NCBI GenBank assembly: GCA_041658725.1
Contig: JBAZZQ010000037.1
Location: forward strand, 1-41,346
Source: JBAZZQ01 sp041658725
GTDB taxonomy: Bacteria > Planctomycetota > Phycisphaerae > JAAYCJ01
Length of the DNA: 41,346 nucleotides
Reading direction: 5' to 3'
Part shown: positions 1 through 8,967 of the stretch, piece after piece
How positions within the stretch are numbered: the stretch's first letter is position 1
Layout of the letters: each line of letters starts with the position of its first letter
The notes under the pieces: model-generated
The model's database searches: none
What the model saw: the letters and a program-made list of their open reading frames with translations, nothing else
Told to the model about the DNA's origin: nothing
Made by a program: the position numbers and the translations under genes

Positions 1-38
1 AGTGTCTGCCCAATTTTTATGGCGTAACCTAACCTCTT

Positions 39-68
39 GTCATTGCCCGGCTTGACCGGGCAATCCAG
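39..68. repeat. 30-bp palindromic repeat, copy 1
   Basis: A 9-bp stem (42-50 with 56-64) encloses a 5-nt loop. The 30-nt unit is identical, in reverse complement, to 37257-37286 and is related to 231-260. It is a dispersed palindromic family member, not a gene. Confidence 0.8.
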
Positions 69-230
69 CTTGTTTCAATTTACCGCAACTCCTCGTACAA
101 ATCATCCCACGTGGAATTAGATTGTTTGTCACACAATATAAAACGTGCAATTCCTCTGGCGGGCCAGAAGGGAGGCCAAATATGTTTCCATGAGCGAAAA
201 TAAACCCTTCCGATTGATGTTCGCAATATT

Positions 231-260
231 CTGGATCGTCCGGTCAAGCCGGACGATGAC
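231..260. repeat. 30-bp palindromic repeat, diverged copy 2
   Basis: Same architecture as 39-68 in the opposite orientation: stem 235-243 with 249-257 and loop TCAAG. Relative to the other copies the stem has ATCGTCCGG in place of ATTGCCCGG. The opposite arm changes to match, so the 9-bp pairing is preserved. Confidence 0.75.
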
Positions 261-394
261 GGTGGAGGGGTTGCCAGAAAAATTGGGCAGACACTATAGC
301 ATAATATACTATAAAATATAATCAGGTATTTGGAAATGGCACACCTTTTGGATATGATATCCAATAACATTTGTTTGATGAGGCGAGAAATCTG

Positions 395-3300
395 ATGGCA
401 ATAGAAAAAAATAAGGTCTTCCAAAACGTCAAAACCAATCCCGGCCAGAAAAAAGCCCCTCCGGTGAAAAAGTCGGAGGACAGTTCCCAAAAGAACCAGA
501 TGATCCTTTTCGTGGTGGCGGGTATTCTGATTTTGGTAGCGGTGTTCATGTTCAGGTATACGTTTAGAGGCGAAGGGCGCATTCCATCCATACCGGTAGT
601 CCCCGGTCAGCCGACGCCCACGGCAGTTTATCACCCCTCTGCTCCGGTCAATAATCCTGTCAACCCAACTCCGGCAGCACCGGCTCCTATGGTAACCAAT
701 GTTTCCATTAAGGTTCCGGAAGCCTCCGACGAAGCCCAGGCGATTTTTGCCAACGTCCAGGAATATCTCAGGCAATACGATCAGGCGGTGCAAAACGGAA
801 AATGGTCCGAACTGGCTGAGTGGGCGGGGGAGAGAGGGTTGTCCGTTGAGGCGGTCCGTGCGTCTGCGAATTCGGGGCAATCGCTGAAAATACGTCTACG
901 ATTATTCGACAGTCGATTGCTTGCTCTTACCTCCAACAACGAGTGGGTCCTCATGACCCAGCGAAAATTTGAACGTGCTTTTTCCAAAAAAGCCCCTTCG
1001 CAGGATTATTCTTACAGTCAGATTGAAAGCCAGATTAACGACCTTCCGTCAAGTATGGGGATAGCGAATCTATCTCGTTTGGCCAATTTACTGGTTCAGG
1101 GCGATTGCTCCAGGGGTCGTGAGTTGTATTTCAAGGCCATTAAAGAAAAAGCGTTTTATAGTATTCTCGCCAGATCGGTTCGTCAGGCGTATCTTTCTGA
1201 TATCAAACCGGAAACCGCGTGGCAGAGCAGTTGGATCGATTCTGTGCCCATGAACTTATGGCTGATTGAGCAAATGATCGCTTACCACCCCAGCGAGTCG
1301 GATGTATCCCAAGTTAAAAAAGATACTCCCCCGGCCGGTGTCCCCGGTCGACCGGGAATGGGTCCGCAGGGAGCCCTGGTATCCGCCACCTCCGGGGGAA
1401 TACAAAATCAAGGTCTCTTCGATCATCGGGTTATGTTACTCCAGGTGCTTGCCCGGCGGGGCGGAGAGGTGTCCGCCTACCTGATAGGAACATTACTGGA
1501 AGCGGATAAAGAAGACACGTTGATGACCGGTTTGGCGACCGGAATGATCGATGCGGGTATGTTTTCCCGTTTTACGGAAATGTATGCCGAACCACTTATC
1601 GAGCCGTTCGCCAAGGGTTTGGCCAGACACAAAGTCGTTCAGCAGGAGTGGAATACCATTGCCTGTGTGCTGGCGCGGTTATTTAACGACCGGGCTAGTC
1701 ACGTGGTCTTCGCAGAGGCCAAGGATGATATAACCCTCTCCGGTGATCTGGTATTTTTCCTTGCCTCCGGGGGGACTCGGTACACGCTGATTAGTTTGTC
1801 CAATTTCATCAAAGCTTCCCGCGTTCAAAGCACGGATGTGGAAAAAATATTTTTTGTCTGGACGGCCATACCCCCGTACGAAAGACAACCCCTGTGGAGT
1901 GTCCTGGGTCGATACATGCCGTCTTTCGGACCGGCCAATAAAATGCAACCCGTGGGTCCACCCGGTGCAATGCCCGGAGAAAATTTACTGGCTCCTGGCG
2001 GATTGCCAGTTGGACCTCAGTCTGGACCGCCGATATTCCCCAGACCCCTGGTTCCGGGCGGACCGATGCCTCCTGGGATGGCGGGGCCGCCCTCCATGCC
2101 ACAATTTCCCGGTCTGGGGCCCCAAGGCCTGCCTGCCGGCAAGGAAGGCAGGGGTTGGCCTTTAAATCGCAAATTCACCTCGGACGTCGATGCCCCCTCG
2201 GCAATTGAATTTTTAAAGCTCCTGGGGCAACTGAGTATCGCGGGGGGAAAAGCGCCTGCGAATAACGCCGGTCCGGGACCCATGTCCCCCGGGATGCCAG
2301 GTATGGATCCCGCTTCCGCTGCGATGTCTGATCCGGCCAGGATTAAAATCGGAGCCGTCAGGTGTCTGGTCAGTCTGTACCATCCCGCGCTGGACGATTA
2401 TTTTCGCGCCTTCCTTGATGATCCGGATATCGGAGACCTATGCCGTCTGGGTTTGTGCACCCTGGATGATCGGGAAAGTTGCCAGCAGATATTAAAGCAG
2501 TTTTGGAAAAATCCATGGGAATTGAGTAAACCAGTTTTTACCACTGCCAATAATCCTGCACAGGAACAGGTGGTCGTTTGTCATGGAAACCTGATCGTGC
2601 CTTTCGATCAGGCGGGACTGGCCCTGTACGGCTTGAGTGCGCGCGAGGCCCTCATTTATTTTGATTATCGCGAGGCGGGAAAAGCATTTTTAGCCTCGTT
2701 GGGCGAATTTGTTACCCGCAAGGATTCCTTCGAAGCACCCGACCGCGTTGCCGATGCCGCCTGCCGAAATATCGAGGCGCTGGGTCGATGGTCCGTCTCC
2801 GGCAGTTCGGTCACGCTGGCCGATTTGATCGAATCGACGGGCGATTTCGGTCTTCGCTCAGATACGCGCGACGCAGGCCAGGAATCCAATCCCATGGCAA
2901 CCCGGGTTCGCATGAAGGCATTGGAAATTTTGGGTAAAATCGGGGATGCCCAATCCATGGAGATTATTCTTCGAATCGCCACTTATCGGCAGAAAGACGA
3001 GCAATTGGAACTGGCTGCGAAGATCGCCCTGGCCAAACGGGGATATACCGATGCCACCGATCTTTTCCTGGATACTATCGATCCTGAAAAAGCGAACAAA
3101 ACCGCCGGTGGAGAGCTTACCGACACCACTCTCATTTCCACCATCGATCCGTCCTTGAAAAACCGGACCGATATCGCACTGCTGGGGCTTTCCAAAATTG
3201 AATTGAGAGACCCCCAAGTCGTCCGGGTGATCAAATTGATTAAAAAAATAGGTATGGGCACCGAGGCGGGTCAAGGCGGCCCGAACGATCTTCAGGAAAG

Positions 3301-5305
3301 ATTGGTTCTGGGTCTGCTGGAACAAGGGCAGGGACAATTACTCCGCGGTTTGGGAGAATTGATCAACGAAAGCCCGGCCCGTGGCTCCGACCAAAATCCC
3401 GCCGGGTCCAAACAGACCTATTACTGGAATCGGGTTTCCGGGCATGATCTGGACCTGACGTTTCTTAAAATGATCAGGATCCTGGAGCAATCTGGAAAAA
3501 TAGCAGACGAAGGTGCCGTGGTCGCCTTTATTAGCGCGATCCTCCGCCGCGAGGAGGCTTTACTTGTTCCAGCTTCGCAGGAGCTTGATCTGTGGAACCC
3601 GAAAAGCAGTCTCGTCAATTTCGGAAATAACCTTCCTCAGATGCCGAGGAATATGGAAATGATGATGCCCACGCCCGAGGACATTCCGCCAGGGATGAAG
3701 ATGCCTTCGCTGCCTTTACGCGGAATGAGGGGAGAGGCTCCCCCTGCAGGTCCAGGCCCGATGCCGCTTACGATCAGAACTGCCGGAAGTGCGAAATTGA
3801 ACATCCCGTTTGTTCCGCTTTTTGGCTCCGAGCGCATGACACAGGAAGCGGCGATTTCGGGAATGAATCTGATTTCCCATTTGAAGGAGAGGAATAAATT
3901 TTTGAAGGAGTTCCGGGACATGCCTTTTTACCGGTACCTGGCCAATTTCATGCTTTGGCAGGCCGGCGATCCGGACGGACGAGTTGATTTGGTTAATTTA
4001 CTGGCCGCTTCGACCGATACTCCGAAAGATAAATATTTGTTATTCCTCGCGGTCCAACAGATCGAACAATTTGAAAACCTGGATTCCGTGGGATTATTGG
4101 CCGACGTCATTCGCAAGAATTCGGATTCCATCATCCGCACGCGAATGGCCGATGGAGCCTTGTACGTGACCGTTAAGGCCTGGGGAAATCAAATGGCCGG
4201 AAAAGCACCGGTTCTCAATAATCTCGCCGGGGTGAAAAAAGCGGCGGAATCTTTTAAGCCGATTGTGGATTCAAAAGGATATGACCGCCAGGTGGCCGAT
4301 CCGACCGTCATTACCCTCGCCTGTTTGCAATTGTATACCCCCGTCATCAAATGGATGCAGGACATGATCCGAATTCAATGCGGTCGCGGCGCTCCGGTTT
4401 CCGAGCAGGCGATGGGAAACGCGGTTGAAATCCTCCGTTCGCTCAATCCGGTGGGAAACACGGCCTTACTGGACTTGTATGTTTCCATTCTGAATCAAAC
4501 GGTGGACCCGGAGAAGCAAAAACTGGCCGCCGACCTGGCCTTGGAAAAAGAGGCTAAAATCGCGAACGCAAAACAATCTCTGCCCTTAATGGAAGACCCT
4601 TCGGTGAAGCGGTCCCGCCAGCGCTTGCCACACGTTCCCAACGGCGGGACCGGCCAAAGGAAACAGGGACCCGTTCCAGCATATCAATCGACCGCACCGG
4701 CTATCATTAGCGCGATCAGCGCTATGAGCATTCCAGAAGCCCTGCCCGCTCTGGTCCAGGCGGCCAGGACCCGATCAGATTTGCTTGGTTTTGCGGCACT
4801 GGAAGTCCATAAAAAAGATAAAAAACAAGGGCAGATCATGGTCAAACAACTTTTCGTGGAAAGCGGAAAAAATCCCGTTCTCACGGAGCAGGCCAAGATG
4901 ATGATTTCTTATCTGAAGCAGCAGCCTGAGCAGTTCAGTTACGACATGCTCGGCCGGGCCATCGCCAAATCGGACCCTCTCGTCGCCGACTTCGCGCTGA
5001 CTCTCCTGGACGAACAATCCAAAAACCAGAAAATACCCCCGGAAATCAATCTGGTCCAGTTGATGAAAACGACACTTCAAAATTTGATTTCGGAGCAACG
5101 AGATCGGCCAGATACCGGACCGCTATTAACCAAGACCGCCGAGTTTGCCGCCACTTTGCAGGATAAAGATTTAAACAAGATCGTCGATCGCGTCAAAGCG
5201 ATGGAGAAAACCGCCAAGCAGCGGGAAATGAGGCGGACCAGGAATAGCCCACGTCCCAGAGGCAGGAGCGGTGGTCCCCCCCCTAGGCCAGGACCGGGTA
5301 TATAA
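395..5305 (+). CDS. Large membrane-anchored HEAT-like repeat protein, function unknown
   Basis: I do not recognise a named family. From ATG 395 the protein has ~1636 residues. A GAGG at 379-382 lies 12 nt upstream; a TTG at 371 in the same frame is possible but less likely. A basic, cytosolic N-terminus (~35 residues) is followed by one hydrophobic helix (ILFVVAGILILVAVFMF), so most of the protein is probably exported. The rest is mainly alpha-helical, with repeated segments resembling HEAT/armadillo units (for example around VRMKALEILGKIGDAQSMEI). These are separated by Pro/Gly/Met-rich linkers (PGMPG, PMPPGMAGPP). The C-terminus is Arg/Pro/Gly-rich (RPRGRSGGPPPRPGPGI). It reads toward queC, with only 2 nt between the stop codons and no terminator in the gap. 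A scaffold or protein-binding role is plausible but not demonstrated. Confidence 0.8.
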   Translation: MAIEKNKVFQNVKTNPGQKKAPPVKKSEDSSQKNQMILFVVAGILILVAVFMFRYTFRGEGRIPSIPVVPGQPTPTAVYHPSAPVNNPVNPTPAAPAPMVTNVSIKVPEASDEAQAIFANVQEYLRQYDQAVQNGKWSELAEWAGERGLSVEAVRASANSGQSLKIRLRLFDSRLLALTSNNEWVLMTQRKFERAFSKKAPSQDYSYSQIESQINDLPSSMGIANLSRLANLLVQGDCSRGRELYFKAIKEKAFYSILARSVRQAYLSDIKPETAWQSSWIDSVPMNLWLIEQMIAYHPSESDVSQVKKDTPPAGVPGRPGMGPQGALVSATSGGIQNQGLFDHRVMLLQVLARRGGEVSAYLIGTLLEADKEDTLMTGLATGMIDAGMFSRFTEMYAEPLIEPFAKGLARHKVVQQEWNTIACVLARLFNDRASHVVFAEAKDDITLSGDLVFFLASGGTRYTLISLSNFIKASRVQSTDVEKIFFVWTAIPPYERQPLWSVLGRYMPSFGPANKMQPVGPPGAMPGENLLAPGGLPVGPQSGPPIFPRPLVPGGPMPPGMAGPPSMPQFPGLGPQGLPAGKEGRGWPLNRKFTSDVDAPSAIEFLKLLGQLSIAGGKAPANNAGPGPMSPGMPGMDPASAAMSDPARIKIGAVRCLVSLYHPALDDYFRAFLDDPDIGDLCRLGLCTLDDRESCQQILKQFWKNPWELSKPVFTTANNPAQEQVVVCHGNLIVPFDQAGLALYGLSAREALIYFDYREAGKAFLASLGEFVTRKDSFEAPDRVADAACRNIEALGRWSVSGSSVTLADLIESTGDFGLRSDTRDAGQESNPMATRVRMKALEILGKIGDAQSMEIILRIATYRQKDEQLELAAKIALAKRGYTDATDLFLDTIDPEKANKTAGGELTDTTLISTIDPSLKNRTDIALLGLSKIELRDPQVVRVIKLIKKIGMGTEAGQGGPNDLQERLVLGLLEQGQGQLLRGLGELINESPARGSDQNPAGSKQTYYWNRVSGHDLDLTFLKMIRILEQSGKIADEGAVVAFISAILRREEALLVPASQELDLWNPKSSLVNFGNNLPQMPRNMEMMMPTPEDIPPGMKMPSLPLRGMRGEAPPAGPGPMPLTIRTAGSAKLNIPFVPLFGSERMTQEAAISGMNLISHLKERNKFLKEFRDMPFYRYLANFMLWQAGDPDGRVDLVNLLAASTDTPKDKYLLFLAVQQIEQFENLDSVGLLADVIRKNSDSIIRTRMADGALYVTVKAWGNQMAGKAPVLNNLAGVKKAAESFKPIVDSKGYDRQVADPTVITLACLQLYTPVIKWMQDMIRIQCGRGAPVSEQAMGNAVEILRSLNPVGNTALLDLYVSILNQTVDPEKQKLAADLALEKEAKIANAKQSLPLMEDPSVKRSRQRLPHVPNGGTGQRKQGPVPAYQSTAPAIISAISAMSIPEALPALVQAARTRSDLLGFAALEVHKKDKKQGQIMVKQLFVESGKNPVLTEQAKMMISYLKQQPEQFSYDMLGRAIAKSDPLVADFALTLLDEQSKNQKIPPEINLVQLMKTTLQNLISEQRDRPDTGPLLTKTAEFAATLQDKDLNKIVDRVKAMEKTAKQREMRRTRNSPRPRGRSGGPPPRPGPGI

Positions 5306-5307
5306 TC

Positions 5308-6009
5308 TTATATGGTGTAGGGTAAAGGATCGCGTAAGCCGACCGTTTCAAAGGCCTTTCGGCGAATCTGGCAGGAGTCGCAGACCCCGCAGGCCTGCCC
5401 TTTGCCCTGCGGGTTGTAACACGACCAGGTTAGGGAATAATCCACCCCCAGTTTTTGTCCCAATTGGATAATCTGGACCTTGGTCAATTGAATCAAAGGG
5501 GCATGGATGGTGATTTTTTCTCCACGGACTCCGGCCCGGGTTCCAAGATTCGCCAATCGCTCAAACGCCGCGATAAACTCGGGTCGGCAATCCGGATACC
5601 CGGAAAAATCAATCGCATTGACTCCGATAAAAATATCAAACGACCCGATATGCTCCGCGTACGCCAGGGCCAAAGCCAGAAAAACCGTGTTGCGGGCCGG
5701 AACATACGTCGCGGGAATCTCCTCGGAAACAGTTACGTCCCGACCCATAGGAATCGGACCGGTTCCCGTCAACGCGGAGCCTGTAAATAATTGGTGATCC
5801 AACCGAATGATGTGATGACGATCGGACAATCCGAAAGCGCAAGCCACCTTTTTCGAAGATTCGATCTCACATTCGTGCCTCTGACCGTACAAAAACGTCA
5901 GGGCATGGCACTCGAATCCGTCACGTATCGCGCAGGCCAGCGTCGTGGCAGAATCCAATCCGCCACTCAGCAAAACCACCGCCGGAGTGTTTTGAATTTG
6001 GTTATTCAT
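5308..6009 (-). CDS. queC: 7-cyano-7-deazaguanine (preQ0) synthase QueC
   Basis: QueC converts 7-carboxy-7-deazaguanine to preQ0 with ATP and ammonia in the queuosine pathway. The N-terminal PP-loop motif SGGLDS is present (VVLLSGGLDSATTLACA). Near the C-terminus are the zinc-binding cysteines in CYNPQ...ACGVCDSCQIRR. The family motif LTFLYGQRH also follows the PP-loop. Two adjacent ATGs (6012 and 6009) follow a GGAG; the second has the better spacing and gives 233 residues, normal for the family. No other queuosine gene is in the window, and no preQ1 riboswitch-like leader is evident upstream. Family assignment is secure. Confidence 0.96.
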   Translation of the reverse strand: MNNQIQNTPAVVLLSGGLDSATTLACAIRDGFECHALTFLYGQRHECEIESSKKVACAFGLSDRHHIIRLDHQLFTGSALTGTGPIPMGRDVTVSEEIPATYVPARNTVFLALALAYAEHIGSFDIFIGVNAIDFSGYPDCRPEFIAAFERLANLGTRAGVRGEKITIHAPLIQLTKVQIIQLGQKLGVDYSLTWSCYNPQGKGQACGVCDSCQIRRKAFETVGLRDPLPYTI

Positions 6010-6228
6010 CATTGATCTCCGCAAAATTATTTCCTGTCGCACACTTTCTTTTTTCTCTCTTTACCAAATTATTGTAAAGCAATTACCATAAAAATGTCGA
6101 AATATAAGAAAAATGCCAAGAAGATTTTAATTTTAGATTTTTTTCTCTTGACAAAATAACGACTCTGATACCAAATAAGATTTAGTGTTCTGTTCTTTGT
6201 AAATTCTTTTTTAAGTGGAGGTATTTGT

Positions 6229-6327
6229 ATGGCGAAGAAAGTCGCGAAGAAAAAAGCCGCACCGAAGAAAAAAACTGCTGCGAAGAAGACAGCCAAGAAG
6301 TGCTGCGGCGGGATGAAGAAGAAATGA
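6229..6327 (+). CDS. 32-aa Lys/Ala-rich basic peptide (histone H1-like) with Cys pair
   Basis: The short frame begins at ATG 6229 with GGAGG at 6217-6221 (7-nt spacing) and ends at TGA 6325-6327. Of 32 residues, about half are Lys, arranged in AKK/APKKK/AAKKTAKK repeats like the tails of histone H1/HC1-type DNA-binding proteins. It ends in KKCCGGMKKK, so a Cys pair could bind metal or form a disulfide. A strong terminator 50 nt downstream (6377-6414) marks it as its own short transcription unit. A TTGACA at 6148-6153 is a possible -35 but no convincing -10 is found. Nucleic-acid binding is inferred from charge alone. Confidence 0.7.
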   Translation: MAKKVAKKKAAPKKKTAAKKTAKKCCGGMKKK

Positions 6328-6376
6328 GTCGCCCGGAAAACAGCCAGGAATAAACAAAATTCCAGGCTAGAGAAAA

Positions 6377-6414
6377 TGGAAAGTCCTCGGCCACGACGGG
6401 GCTTTCCATTTTTT
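6377..6414 (+). terminator. Rho-independent terminator after the Lys-rich peptide gene
   Basis: TGGAAAG (6377-6383) pairs with CTTTCCA (6402-6408), with further G-C and G-U pairs toward the loop. A TTTTTT run at 6409-6414 follows, and a second T-run comes after CG. Confidence 0.85.
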
Positions 6415-6523
6415 CGTTTTTACAAAAAGGAATTTCTGATACGGATTGGGATTTAATCATTTCAAATCTCAGGCCTTTTAAGTTCTCTTCAAGGTTGCTA
6501 CAATAATCTGAGAGAAGATTGAT

Positions 6524-7909
6524 GTGGCTATGATATTAGAGAACGCGGAACAGCTTCATGAGCGGACTCTGGTCGGGCGAGTGGCTTGGCTGATCAAGCT
6601 GCGATGGTTGGCTATTATCGCCTTGATCGCGACCTTACTTGCGGTCGATGAAATCCTTTCCGTTCGTTTACCCCTTCATGCCAAGGTCCTCATGCTCGGA
6701 ATCGTTCTCGTGATCATCGGTTATAATTTTCTCCTTTACCGCCGTTTGCGGCAAATAACGGAATGGGTTCGGATTGACCCCGCCAGGGCAGTGGAAACCG
6801 CCAAACGACTCACCCATATTCAAATTCTCGCCGATCTGATTTGCCTGACGATTATCCTCGATTTGGCGGGCGGATTGATTAACCCATTGTGTATTTTTAT
6901 GATTTTTCATGTCGCGATCGCAGGAATTATTCTTCCCCGCCGCGAGGCGTTTTTTGTCGCTCTTTTGGCCAGTTTGCTTCTGGTCATCATGGGCATCGCG
7001 GGGGCGGTCTTCCCGTGGGCGCGAATTCCCCTGGCGGGTTTCCCCCTGGAACATGTTCACCCCCCGCTCACACAAAACTGGTTTTACATCCTTTCCCTTT
7101 GCTTCGCGTTTGCCGGAACGTTTTTCCTTATCAGCTATTTTACGACGGGCGTCAGTTTTCAGCTGCGCGAAGCCCTGGACGACATCGAGAGCGCAAACGA
7201 ATCCCTTAGGCGGCAGGATGAAATGCTCTCGCGATTCATGCGGACGGCGGCCCACCAATTACGCTCGCCTCTAACCGCGATCATCAGCCTAATCAACGCT
7301 CATCTGACCACCGACCAAATCAAGACCCTGCCCGATCCCTATCGCGACCTGCTAAAGCGAATCGAATATCGCAGCAGGGCTTTGATGAGCCTCGTGGACG
7401 ACCTTCTGAGATTAACCCAAATCAGGGAAGGGCTTGATCGTCAGGAGGAGGTCAGTGTTATCGACCTTAACCGCGTCATCGCCGAATCCACCGGGCCCTT
7501 TAAACTTCAAGCCCAGGAAAAAGGGCTGCAATTCAACGTTTCCCTCGATCCCACACCTTCCAAAATCCAGGCGCGAGTGCGCGATATCACCGATATCATC
7601 GAAAACCTGGTTTCAAACGCGATCAAATACACCGACGCCGGCCAGGTGAGTGTCGAGGGTAGAACCGAGGGTGATCAATACCGTTTAACCGTCAGCGATA
7701 CCGGTATCGGCATTCCCGAAAATGATCAGGTCCATCTTTTTGAAGAATTTTTCCGGGCAGGGAATGCCCATAAAAAAGACGCCCACAGCAGCGGTCTGGG
7801 ATTGAATATCGCCCAGGCGATTGTGACCCGACTGCAGGGTCAAATTCATTATGTCAGCAAAATGGAAGAAGGAACAACTTTTACAGTGGACTTACCGCTA
7901 TTGAAGTGA
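6524..7909 (+). CDS. Orphan membrane sensor histidine kinase
   Basis: 461 residues. Residues ~25-205 contain about six hydrophobic helices with short loops and no sizeable periplasmic domain, so the stimulus is probably sensed in or at the membrane. A short helical linker (~211-235) leads into the HisKA domain with phospho-acceptor His244 (AAHQLRSPL). The ATPase domain has an N-box (NLVSNAIKY, 361-369), G1 (DTGIGIPE, 392-399) and G2 (SGLGLNIA, 423-430). All catalytic motifs are intact. GTG 6524 has a GAGAAG at 6-nt spacing; ATG 6530 is an alternative start. No response regulator gene lies beside it, so its partner is elsewhere. The next gene (FHA protein) follows 100 nt later on the same strand. 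Confidence 0.92.
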   Translation: MAMILENAEQLHERTLVGRVAWLIKLRWLAIIALIATLLAVDEILSVRLPLHAKVLMLGIVLVIIGYNFLLYRRLRQITEWVRIDPARAVETAKRLTHIQILADLICLTIILDLAGGLINPLCIFMIFHVAIAGIILPRREAFFVALLASLLLVIMGIAGAVFPWARIPLAGFPLEHVHPPLTQNWFYILSLCFAFAGTFFLISYFTTGVSFQLREALDDIESANESLRRQDEMLSRFMRTAAHQLRSPLTAIISLINAHLTTDQIKTLPDPYRDLLKRIEYRSRALMSLVDDLLRLTQIREGLDRQEEVSVIDLNRVIAESTGPFKLQAQEKGLQFNVSLDPTPSKIQARVRDITDIIENLVSNAIKYTDAGQVSVEGRTEGDQYRLTVSDTGIGIPENDQVHLFEEFFRAGNAHKKDAHSSGLGLNIAQAIVTRLQGQIHYVSKMEEGTTFTVDLPLLK

Positions 7910-8009
7910 GAGTTGCCCGTCAAGGAGTGTTCCAAGATTTTCGATATAGTGTTGACTGAATCGCCGTTTTATGACAAGATAAAATAAATACCATGCTGGA
8001 GATAGGGTT

Positions 8010-8657
8010 ATGGCGTTTATCGAGGTGTATTTTCCGGACGGCCACGTGGAGCATTTTGATTTAAACAAAAGCTCCATGACCATCGGGCGTTCGACCGAGG
8101 CGGATATTACGATTCAGTTGCCCCCGGTCTCCCGAGTTCACGCGCGAATTGAAAAAACGCCCAAAGGCCGATGGGGTCTCGCTGATCTTAATTCCCGAAA
8201 CAAAACCTTCGTCAACAGCCAAGCCGTTCAGACACACGTTTTAACAAACAAAGATATTTTTTATTTGGGTTCCGTAAAAGTCGTCTTTCAAGACACCACA
8301 GGCGATTCGAACGAAAAAATCGAACAGACCGTTCATCTTAAATCAAAAAAGAAAGAAAAAGTCAACACGTGCCCCCGCTGTAAAACCGAAATGCCCGAAC
8401 ATGCCGTTGTCTGCATGGGATGCGGGTACAATGTCAAGACCGGTAAAAGTCCTAAATTGCAGATCGACGGCGCCGGGGAAACCGGTGAGGTGGTCGGTCT
8501 GATACCCGTCGGTGGAAAAACGCTGAAAAAGAAAGATACCGTCGCCAAACCCACCGCCCTCGAAATCCAAATGCAAGGATTACGAAAGTGGATCATTCCC
8601 GCGGCGATCGTCGCTGTTATAGTGCTTGCCGTCGTAATTTATCTACTGTTTAGATAA
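8010..8657 (+). CDS. FHA-domain protein with zinc ribbon and C-terminal membrane anchor
   Basis: 215 residues. Residues 1-95 form an FHA phosphothreonine-binding domain (MTIGRS, then SRVHARIE and LNSRNKTFVN, the usual GR, SRxH and N contact positions). Residues ~115-140 form a zinc ribbon with two Cys pairs (CPRCKTE and CMGCGY). The C-terminus is one hydrophobic helix (WIIPAAIVAVIVLAVVIYLL) ending in FR, so the protein is tail-anchored with the FHA domain in the cytosol. GGAG upstream supports ATG 8010. It probably recruits Ser/Thr-phosphorylated partners to the membrane; no Ser/Thr kinase gene is in the window. It follows the histidine kinase but may have its own promoter (TTGACT at 7952-7957, poor -10). 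Confidence 0.9.
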   Translation: MAFIEVYFPDGHVEHFDLNKSSMTIGRSTEADITIQLPPVSRVHARIEKTPKGRWGLADLNSRNKTFVNSQAVQTHVLTNKDIFYLGSVKVVFQDTTGDSNEKIEQTVHLKSKKKEKVNTCPRCKTEMPEHAVVCMGCGYNVKTGKSPKLQIDGAGETGEVVGLIPVGGKTLKKKDTVAKPTALEIQMQGLRKWIIPAAIVAVIVLAVVIYLLFR

Positions 8658-8786
8658 GAATGCATTGCTCTGTTACCCACCAAACCATCTGGGGTGGCAT
8701 GCAACGCCGTGAACTAAGCCTTTGAGTAAAATTTTTCTCCCTGACACATCAATCAACACTTTAGTTCCCAACGTCGAAGCAACACA

Positions 8787-8822
8787 TCTCATTCTAACAT
8801 TCTCAAGAACGTTAGAATGAGA
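8787..8822. repeat. 12-bp perfect hairpin
   Basis: TCTCATTCTAAC (8787-8798) pairs perfectly with 8811-8822 across a 12-nt loop. No T-run follows on either strand, so a simple intrinsic terminator is unlikely. Confidence 0.75.
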
Positions 8823-8942
8823 GTGAAGCTATACAAACCACCGTTTCAAGTGGATTTATATCATCCGAAAATTAAACACGAGCGGCGCATAAGGTTTTTT
8901 GGGGCAGATACACAGGGCGATGTTCCATTGTAATTTTATCTG

Positions 8943-8967
8943 CAACGCCGTTAAGTTCACGGCGTTG
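8943..8967. repeat. 9-bp hairpin adjoining the long inverted repeat
   Basis: CAACGCCGT (8943-8951) pairs with ACGGCGTTG (8959-8967) around a 7-nt loop. The last base is shared with the 34-bp inverted repeat that follows. Confidence 0.75.

Larger units (their letters stand above)
1..295. mobile_element. MITE-like palindromic element with 18-bp terminal inverted repeats
   Basis: Positions 1-18 (AGTGTCTGCCCAATTTTT) and 278-295 are exact reverse complements. Inside lie two further inverted hairpins, 39-68 and 231-260, themselves related in opposite orientation, so the block is nested and symmetric. No credible coding frame is seen inside. The window begins exactly at the left repeat, so the repeat may extend further left and a target-site duplication cannot be checked. 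Its size and structure fit a non-autonomous miniature element, but no transposase is attached and mobility is inferred. The right end abuts the A/T-rich leader of the gene starting at 395, including a possible TATACT at 305-310. Confidence 0.6.

Noticed and set aside
371..394. TTG codon at 371 as start of the HEAT-like protein
   Set aside because: It adds eight residues without a ribosome site of its own, whereas ATG 395 follows a GAGG. I start the gene at 395.
5306..6228. preQ1 riboswitch upstream of queC
   Set aside because: The 6010-6228 region on the minus strand shows no compact pseudoknot-like leader I can support, only A/T-rich sequence.
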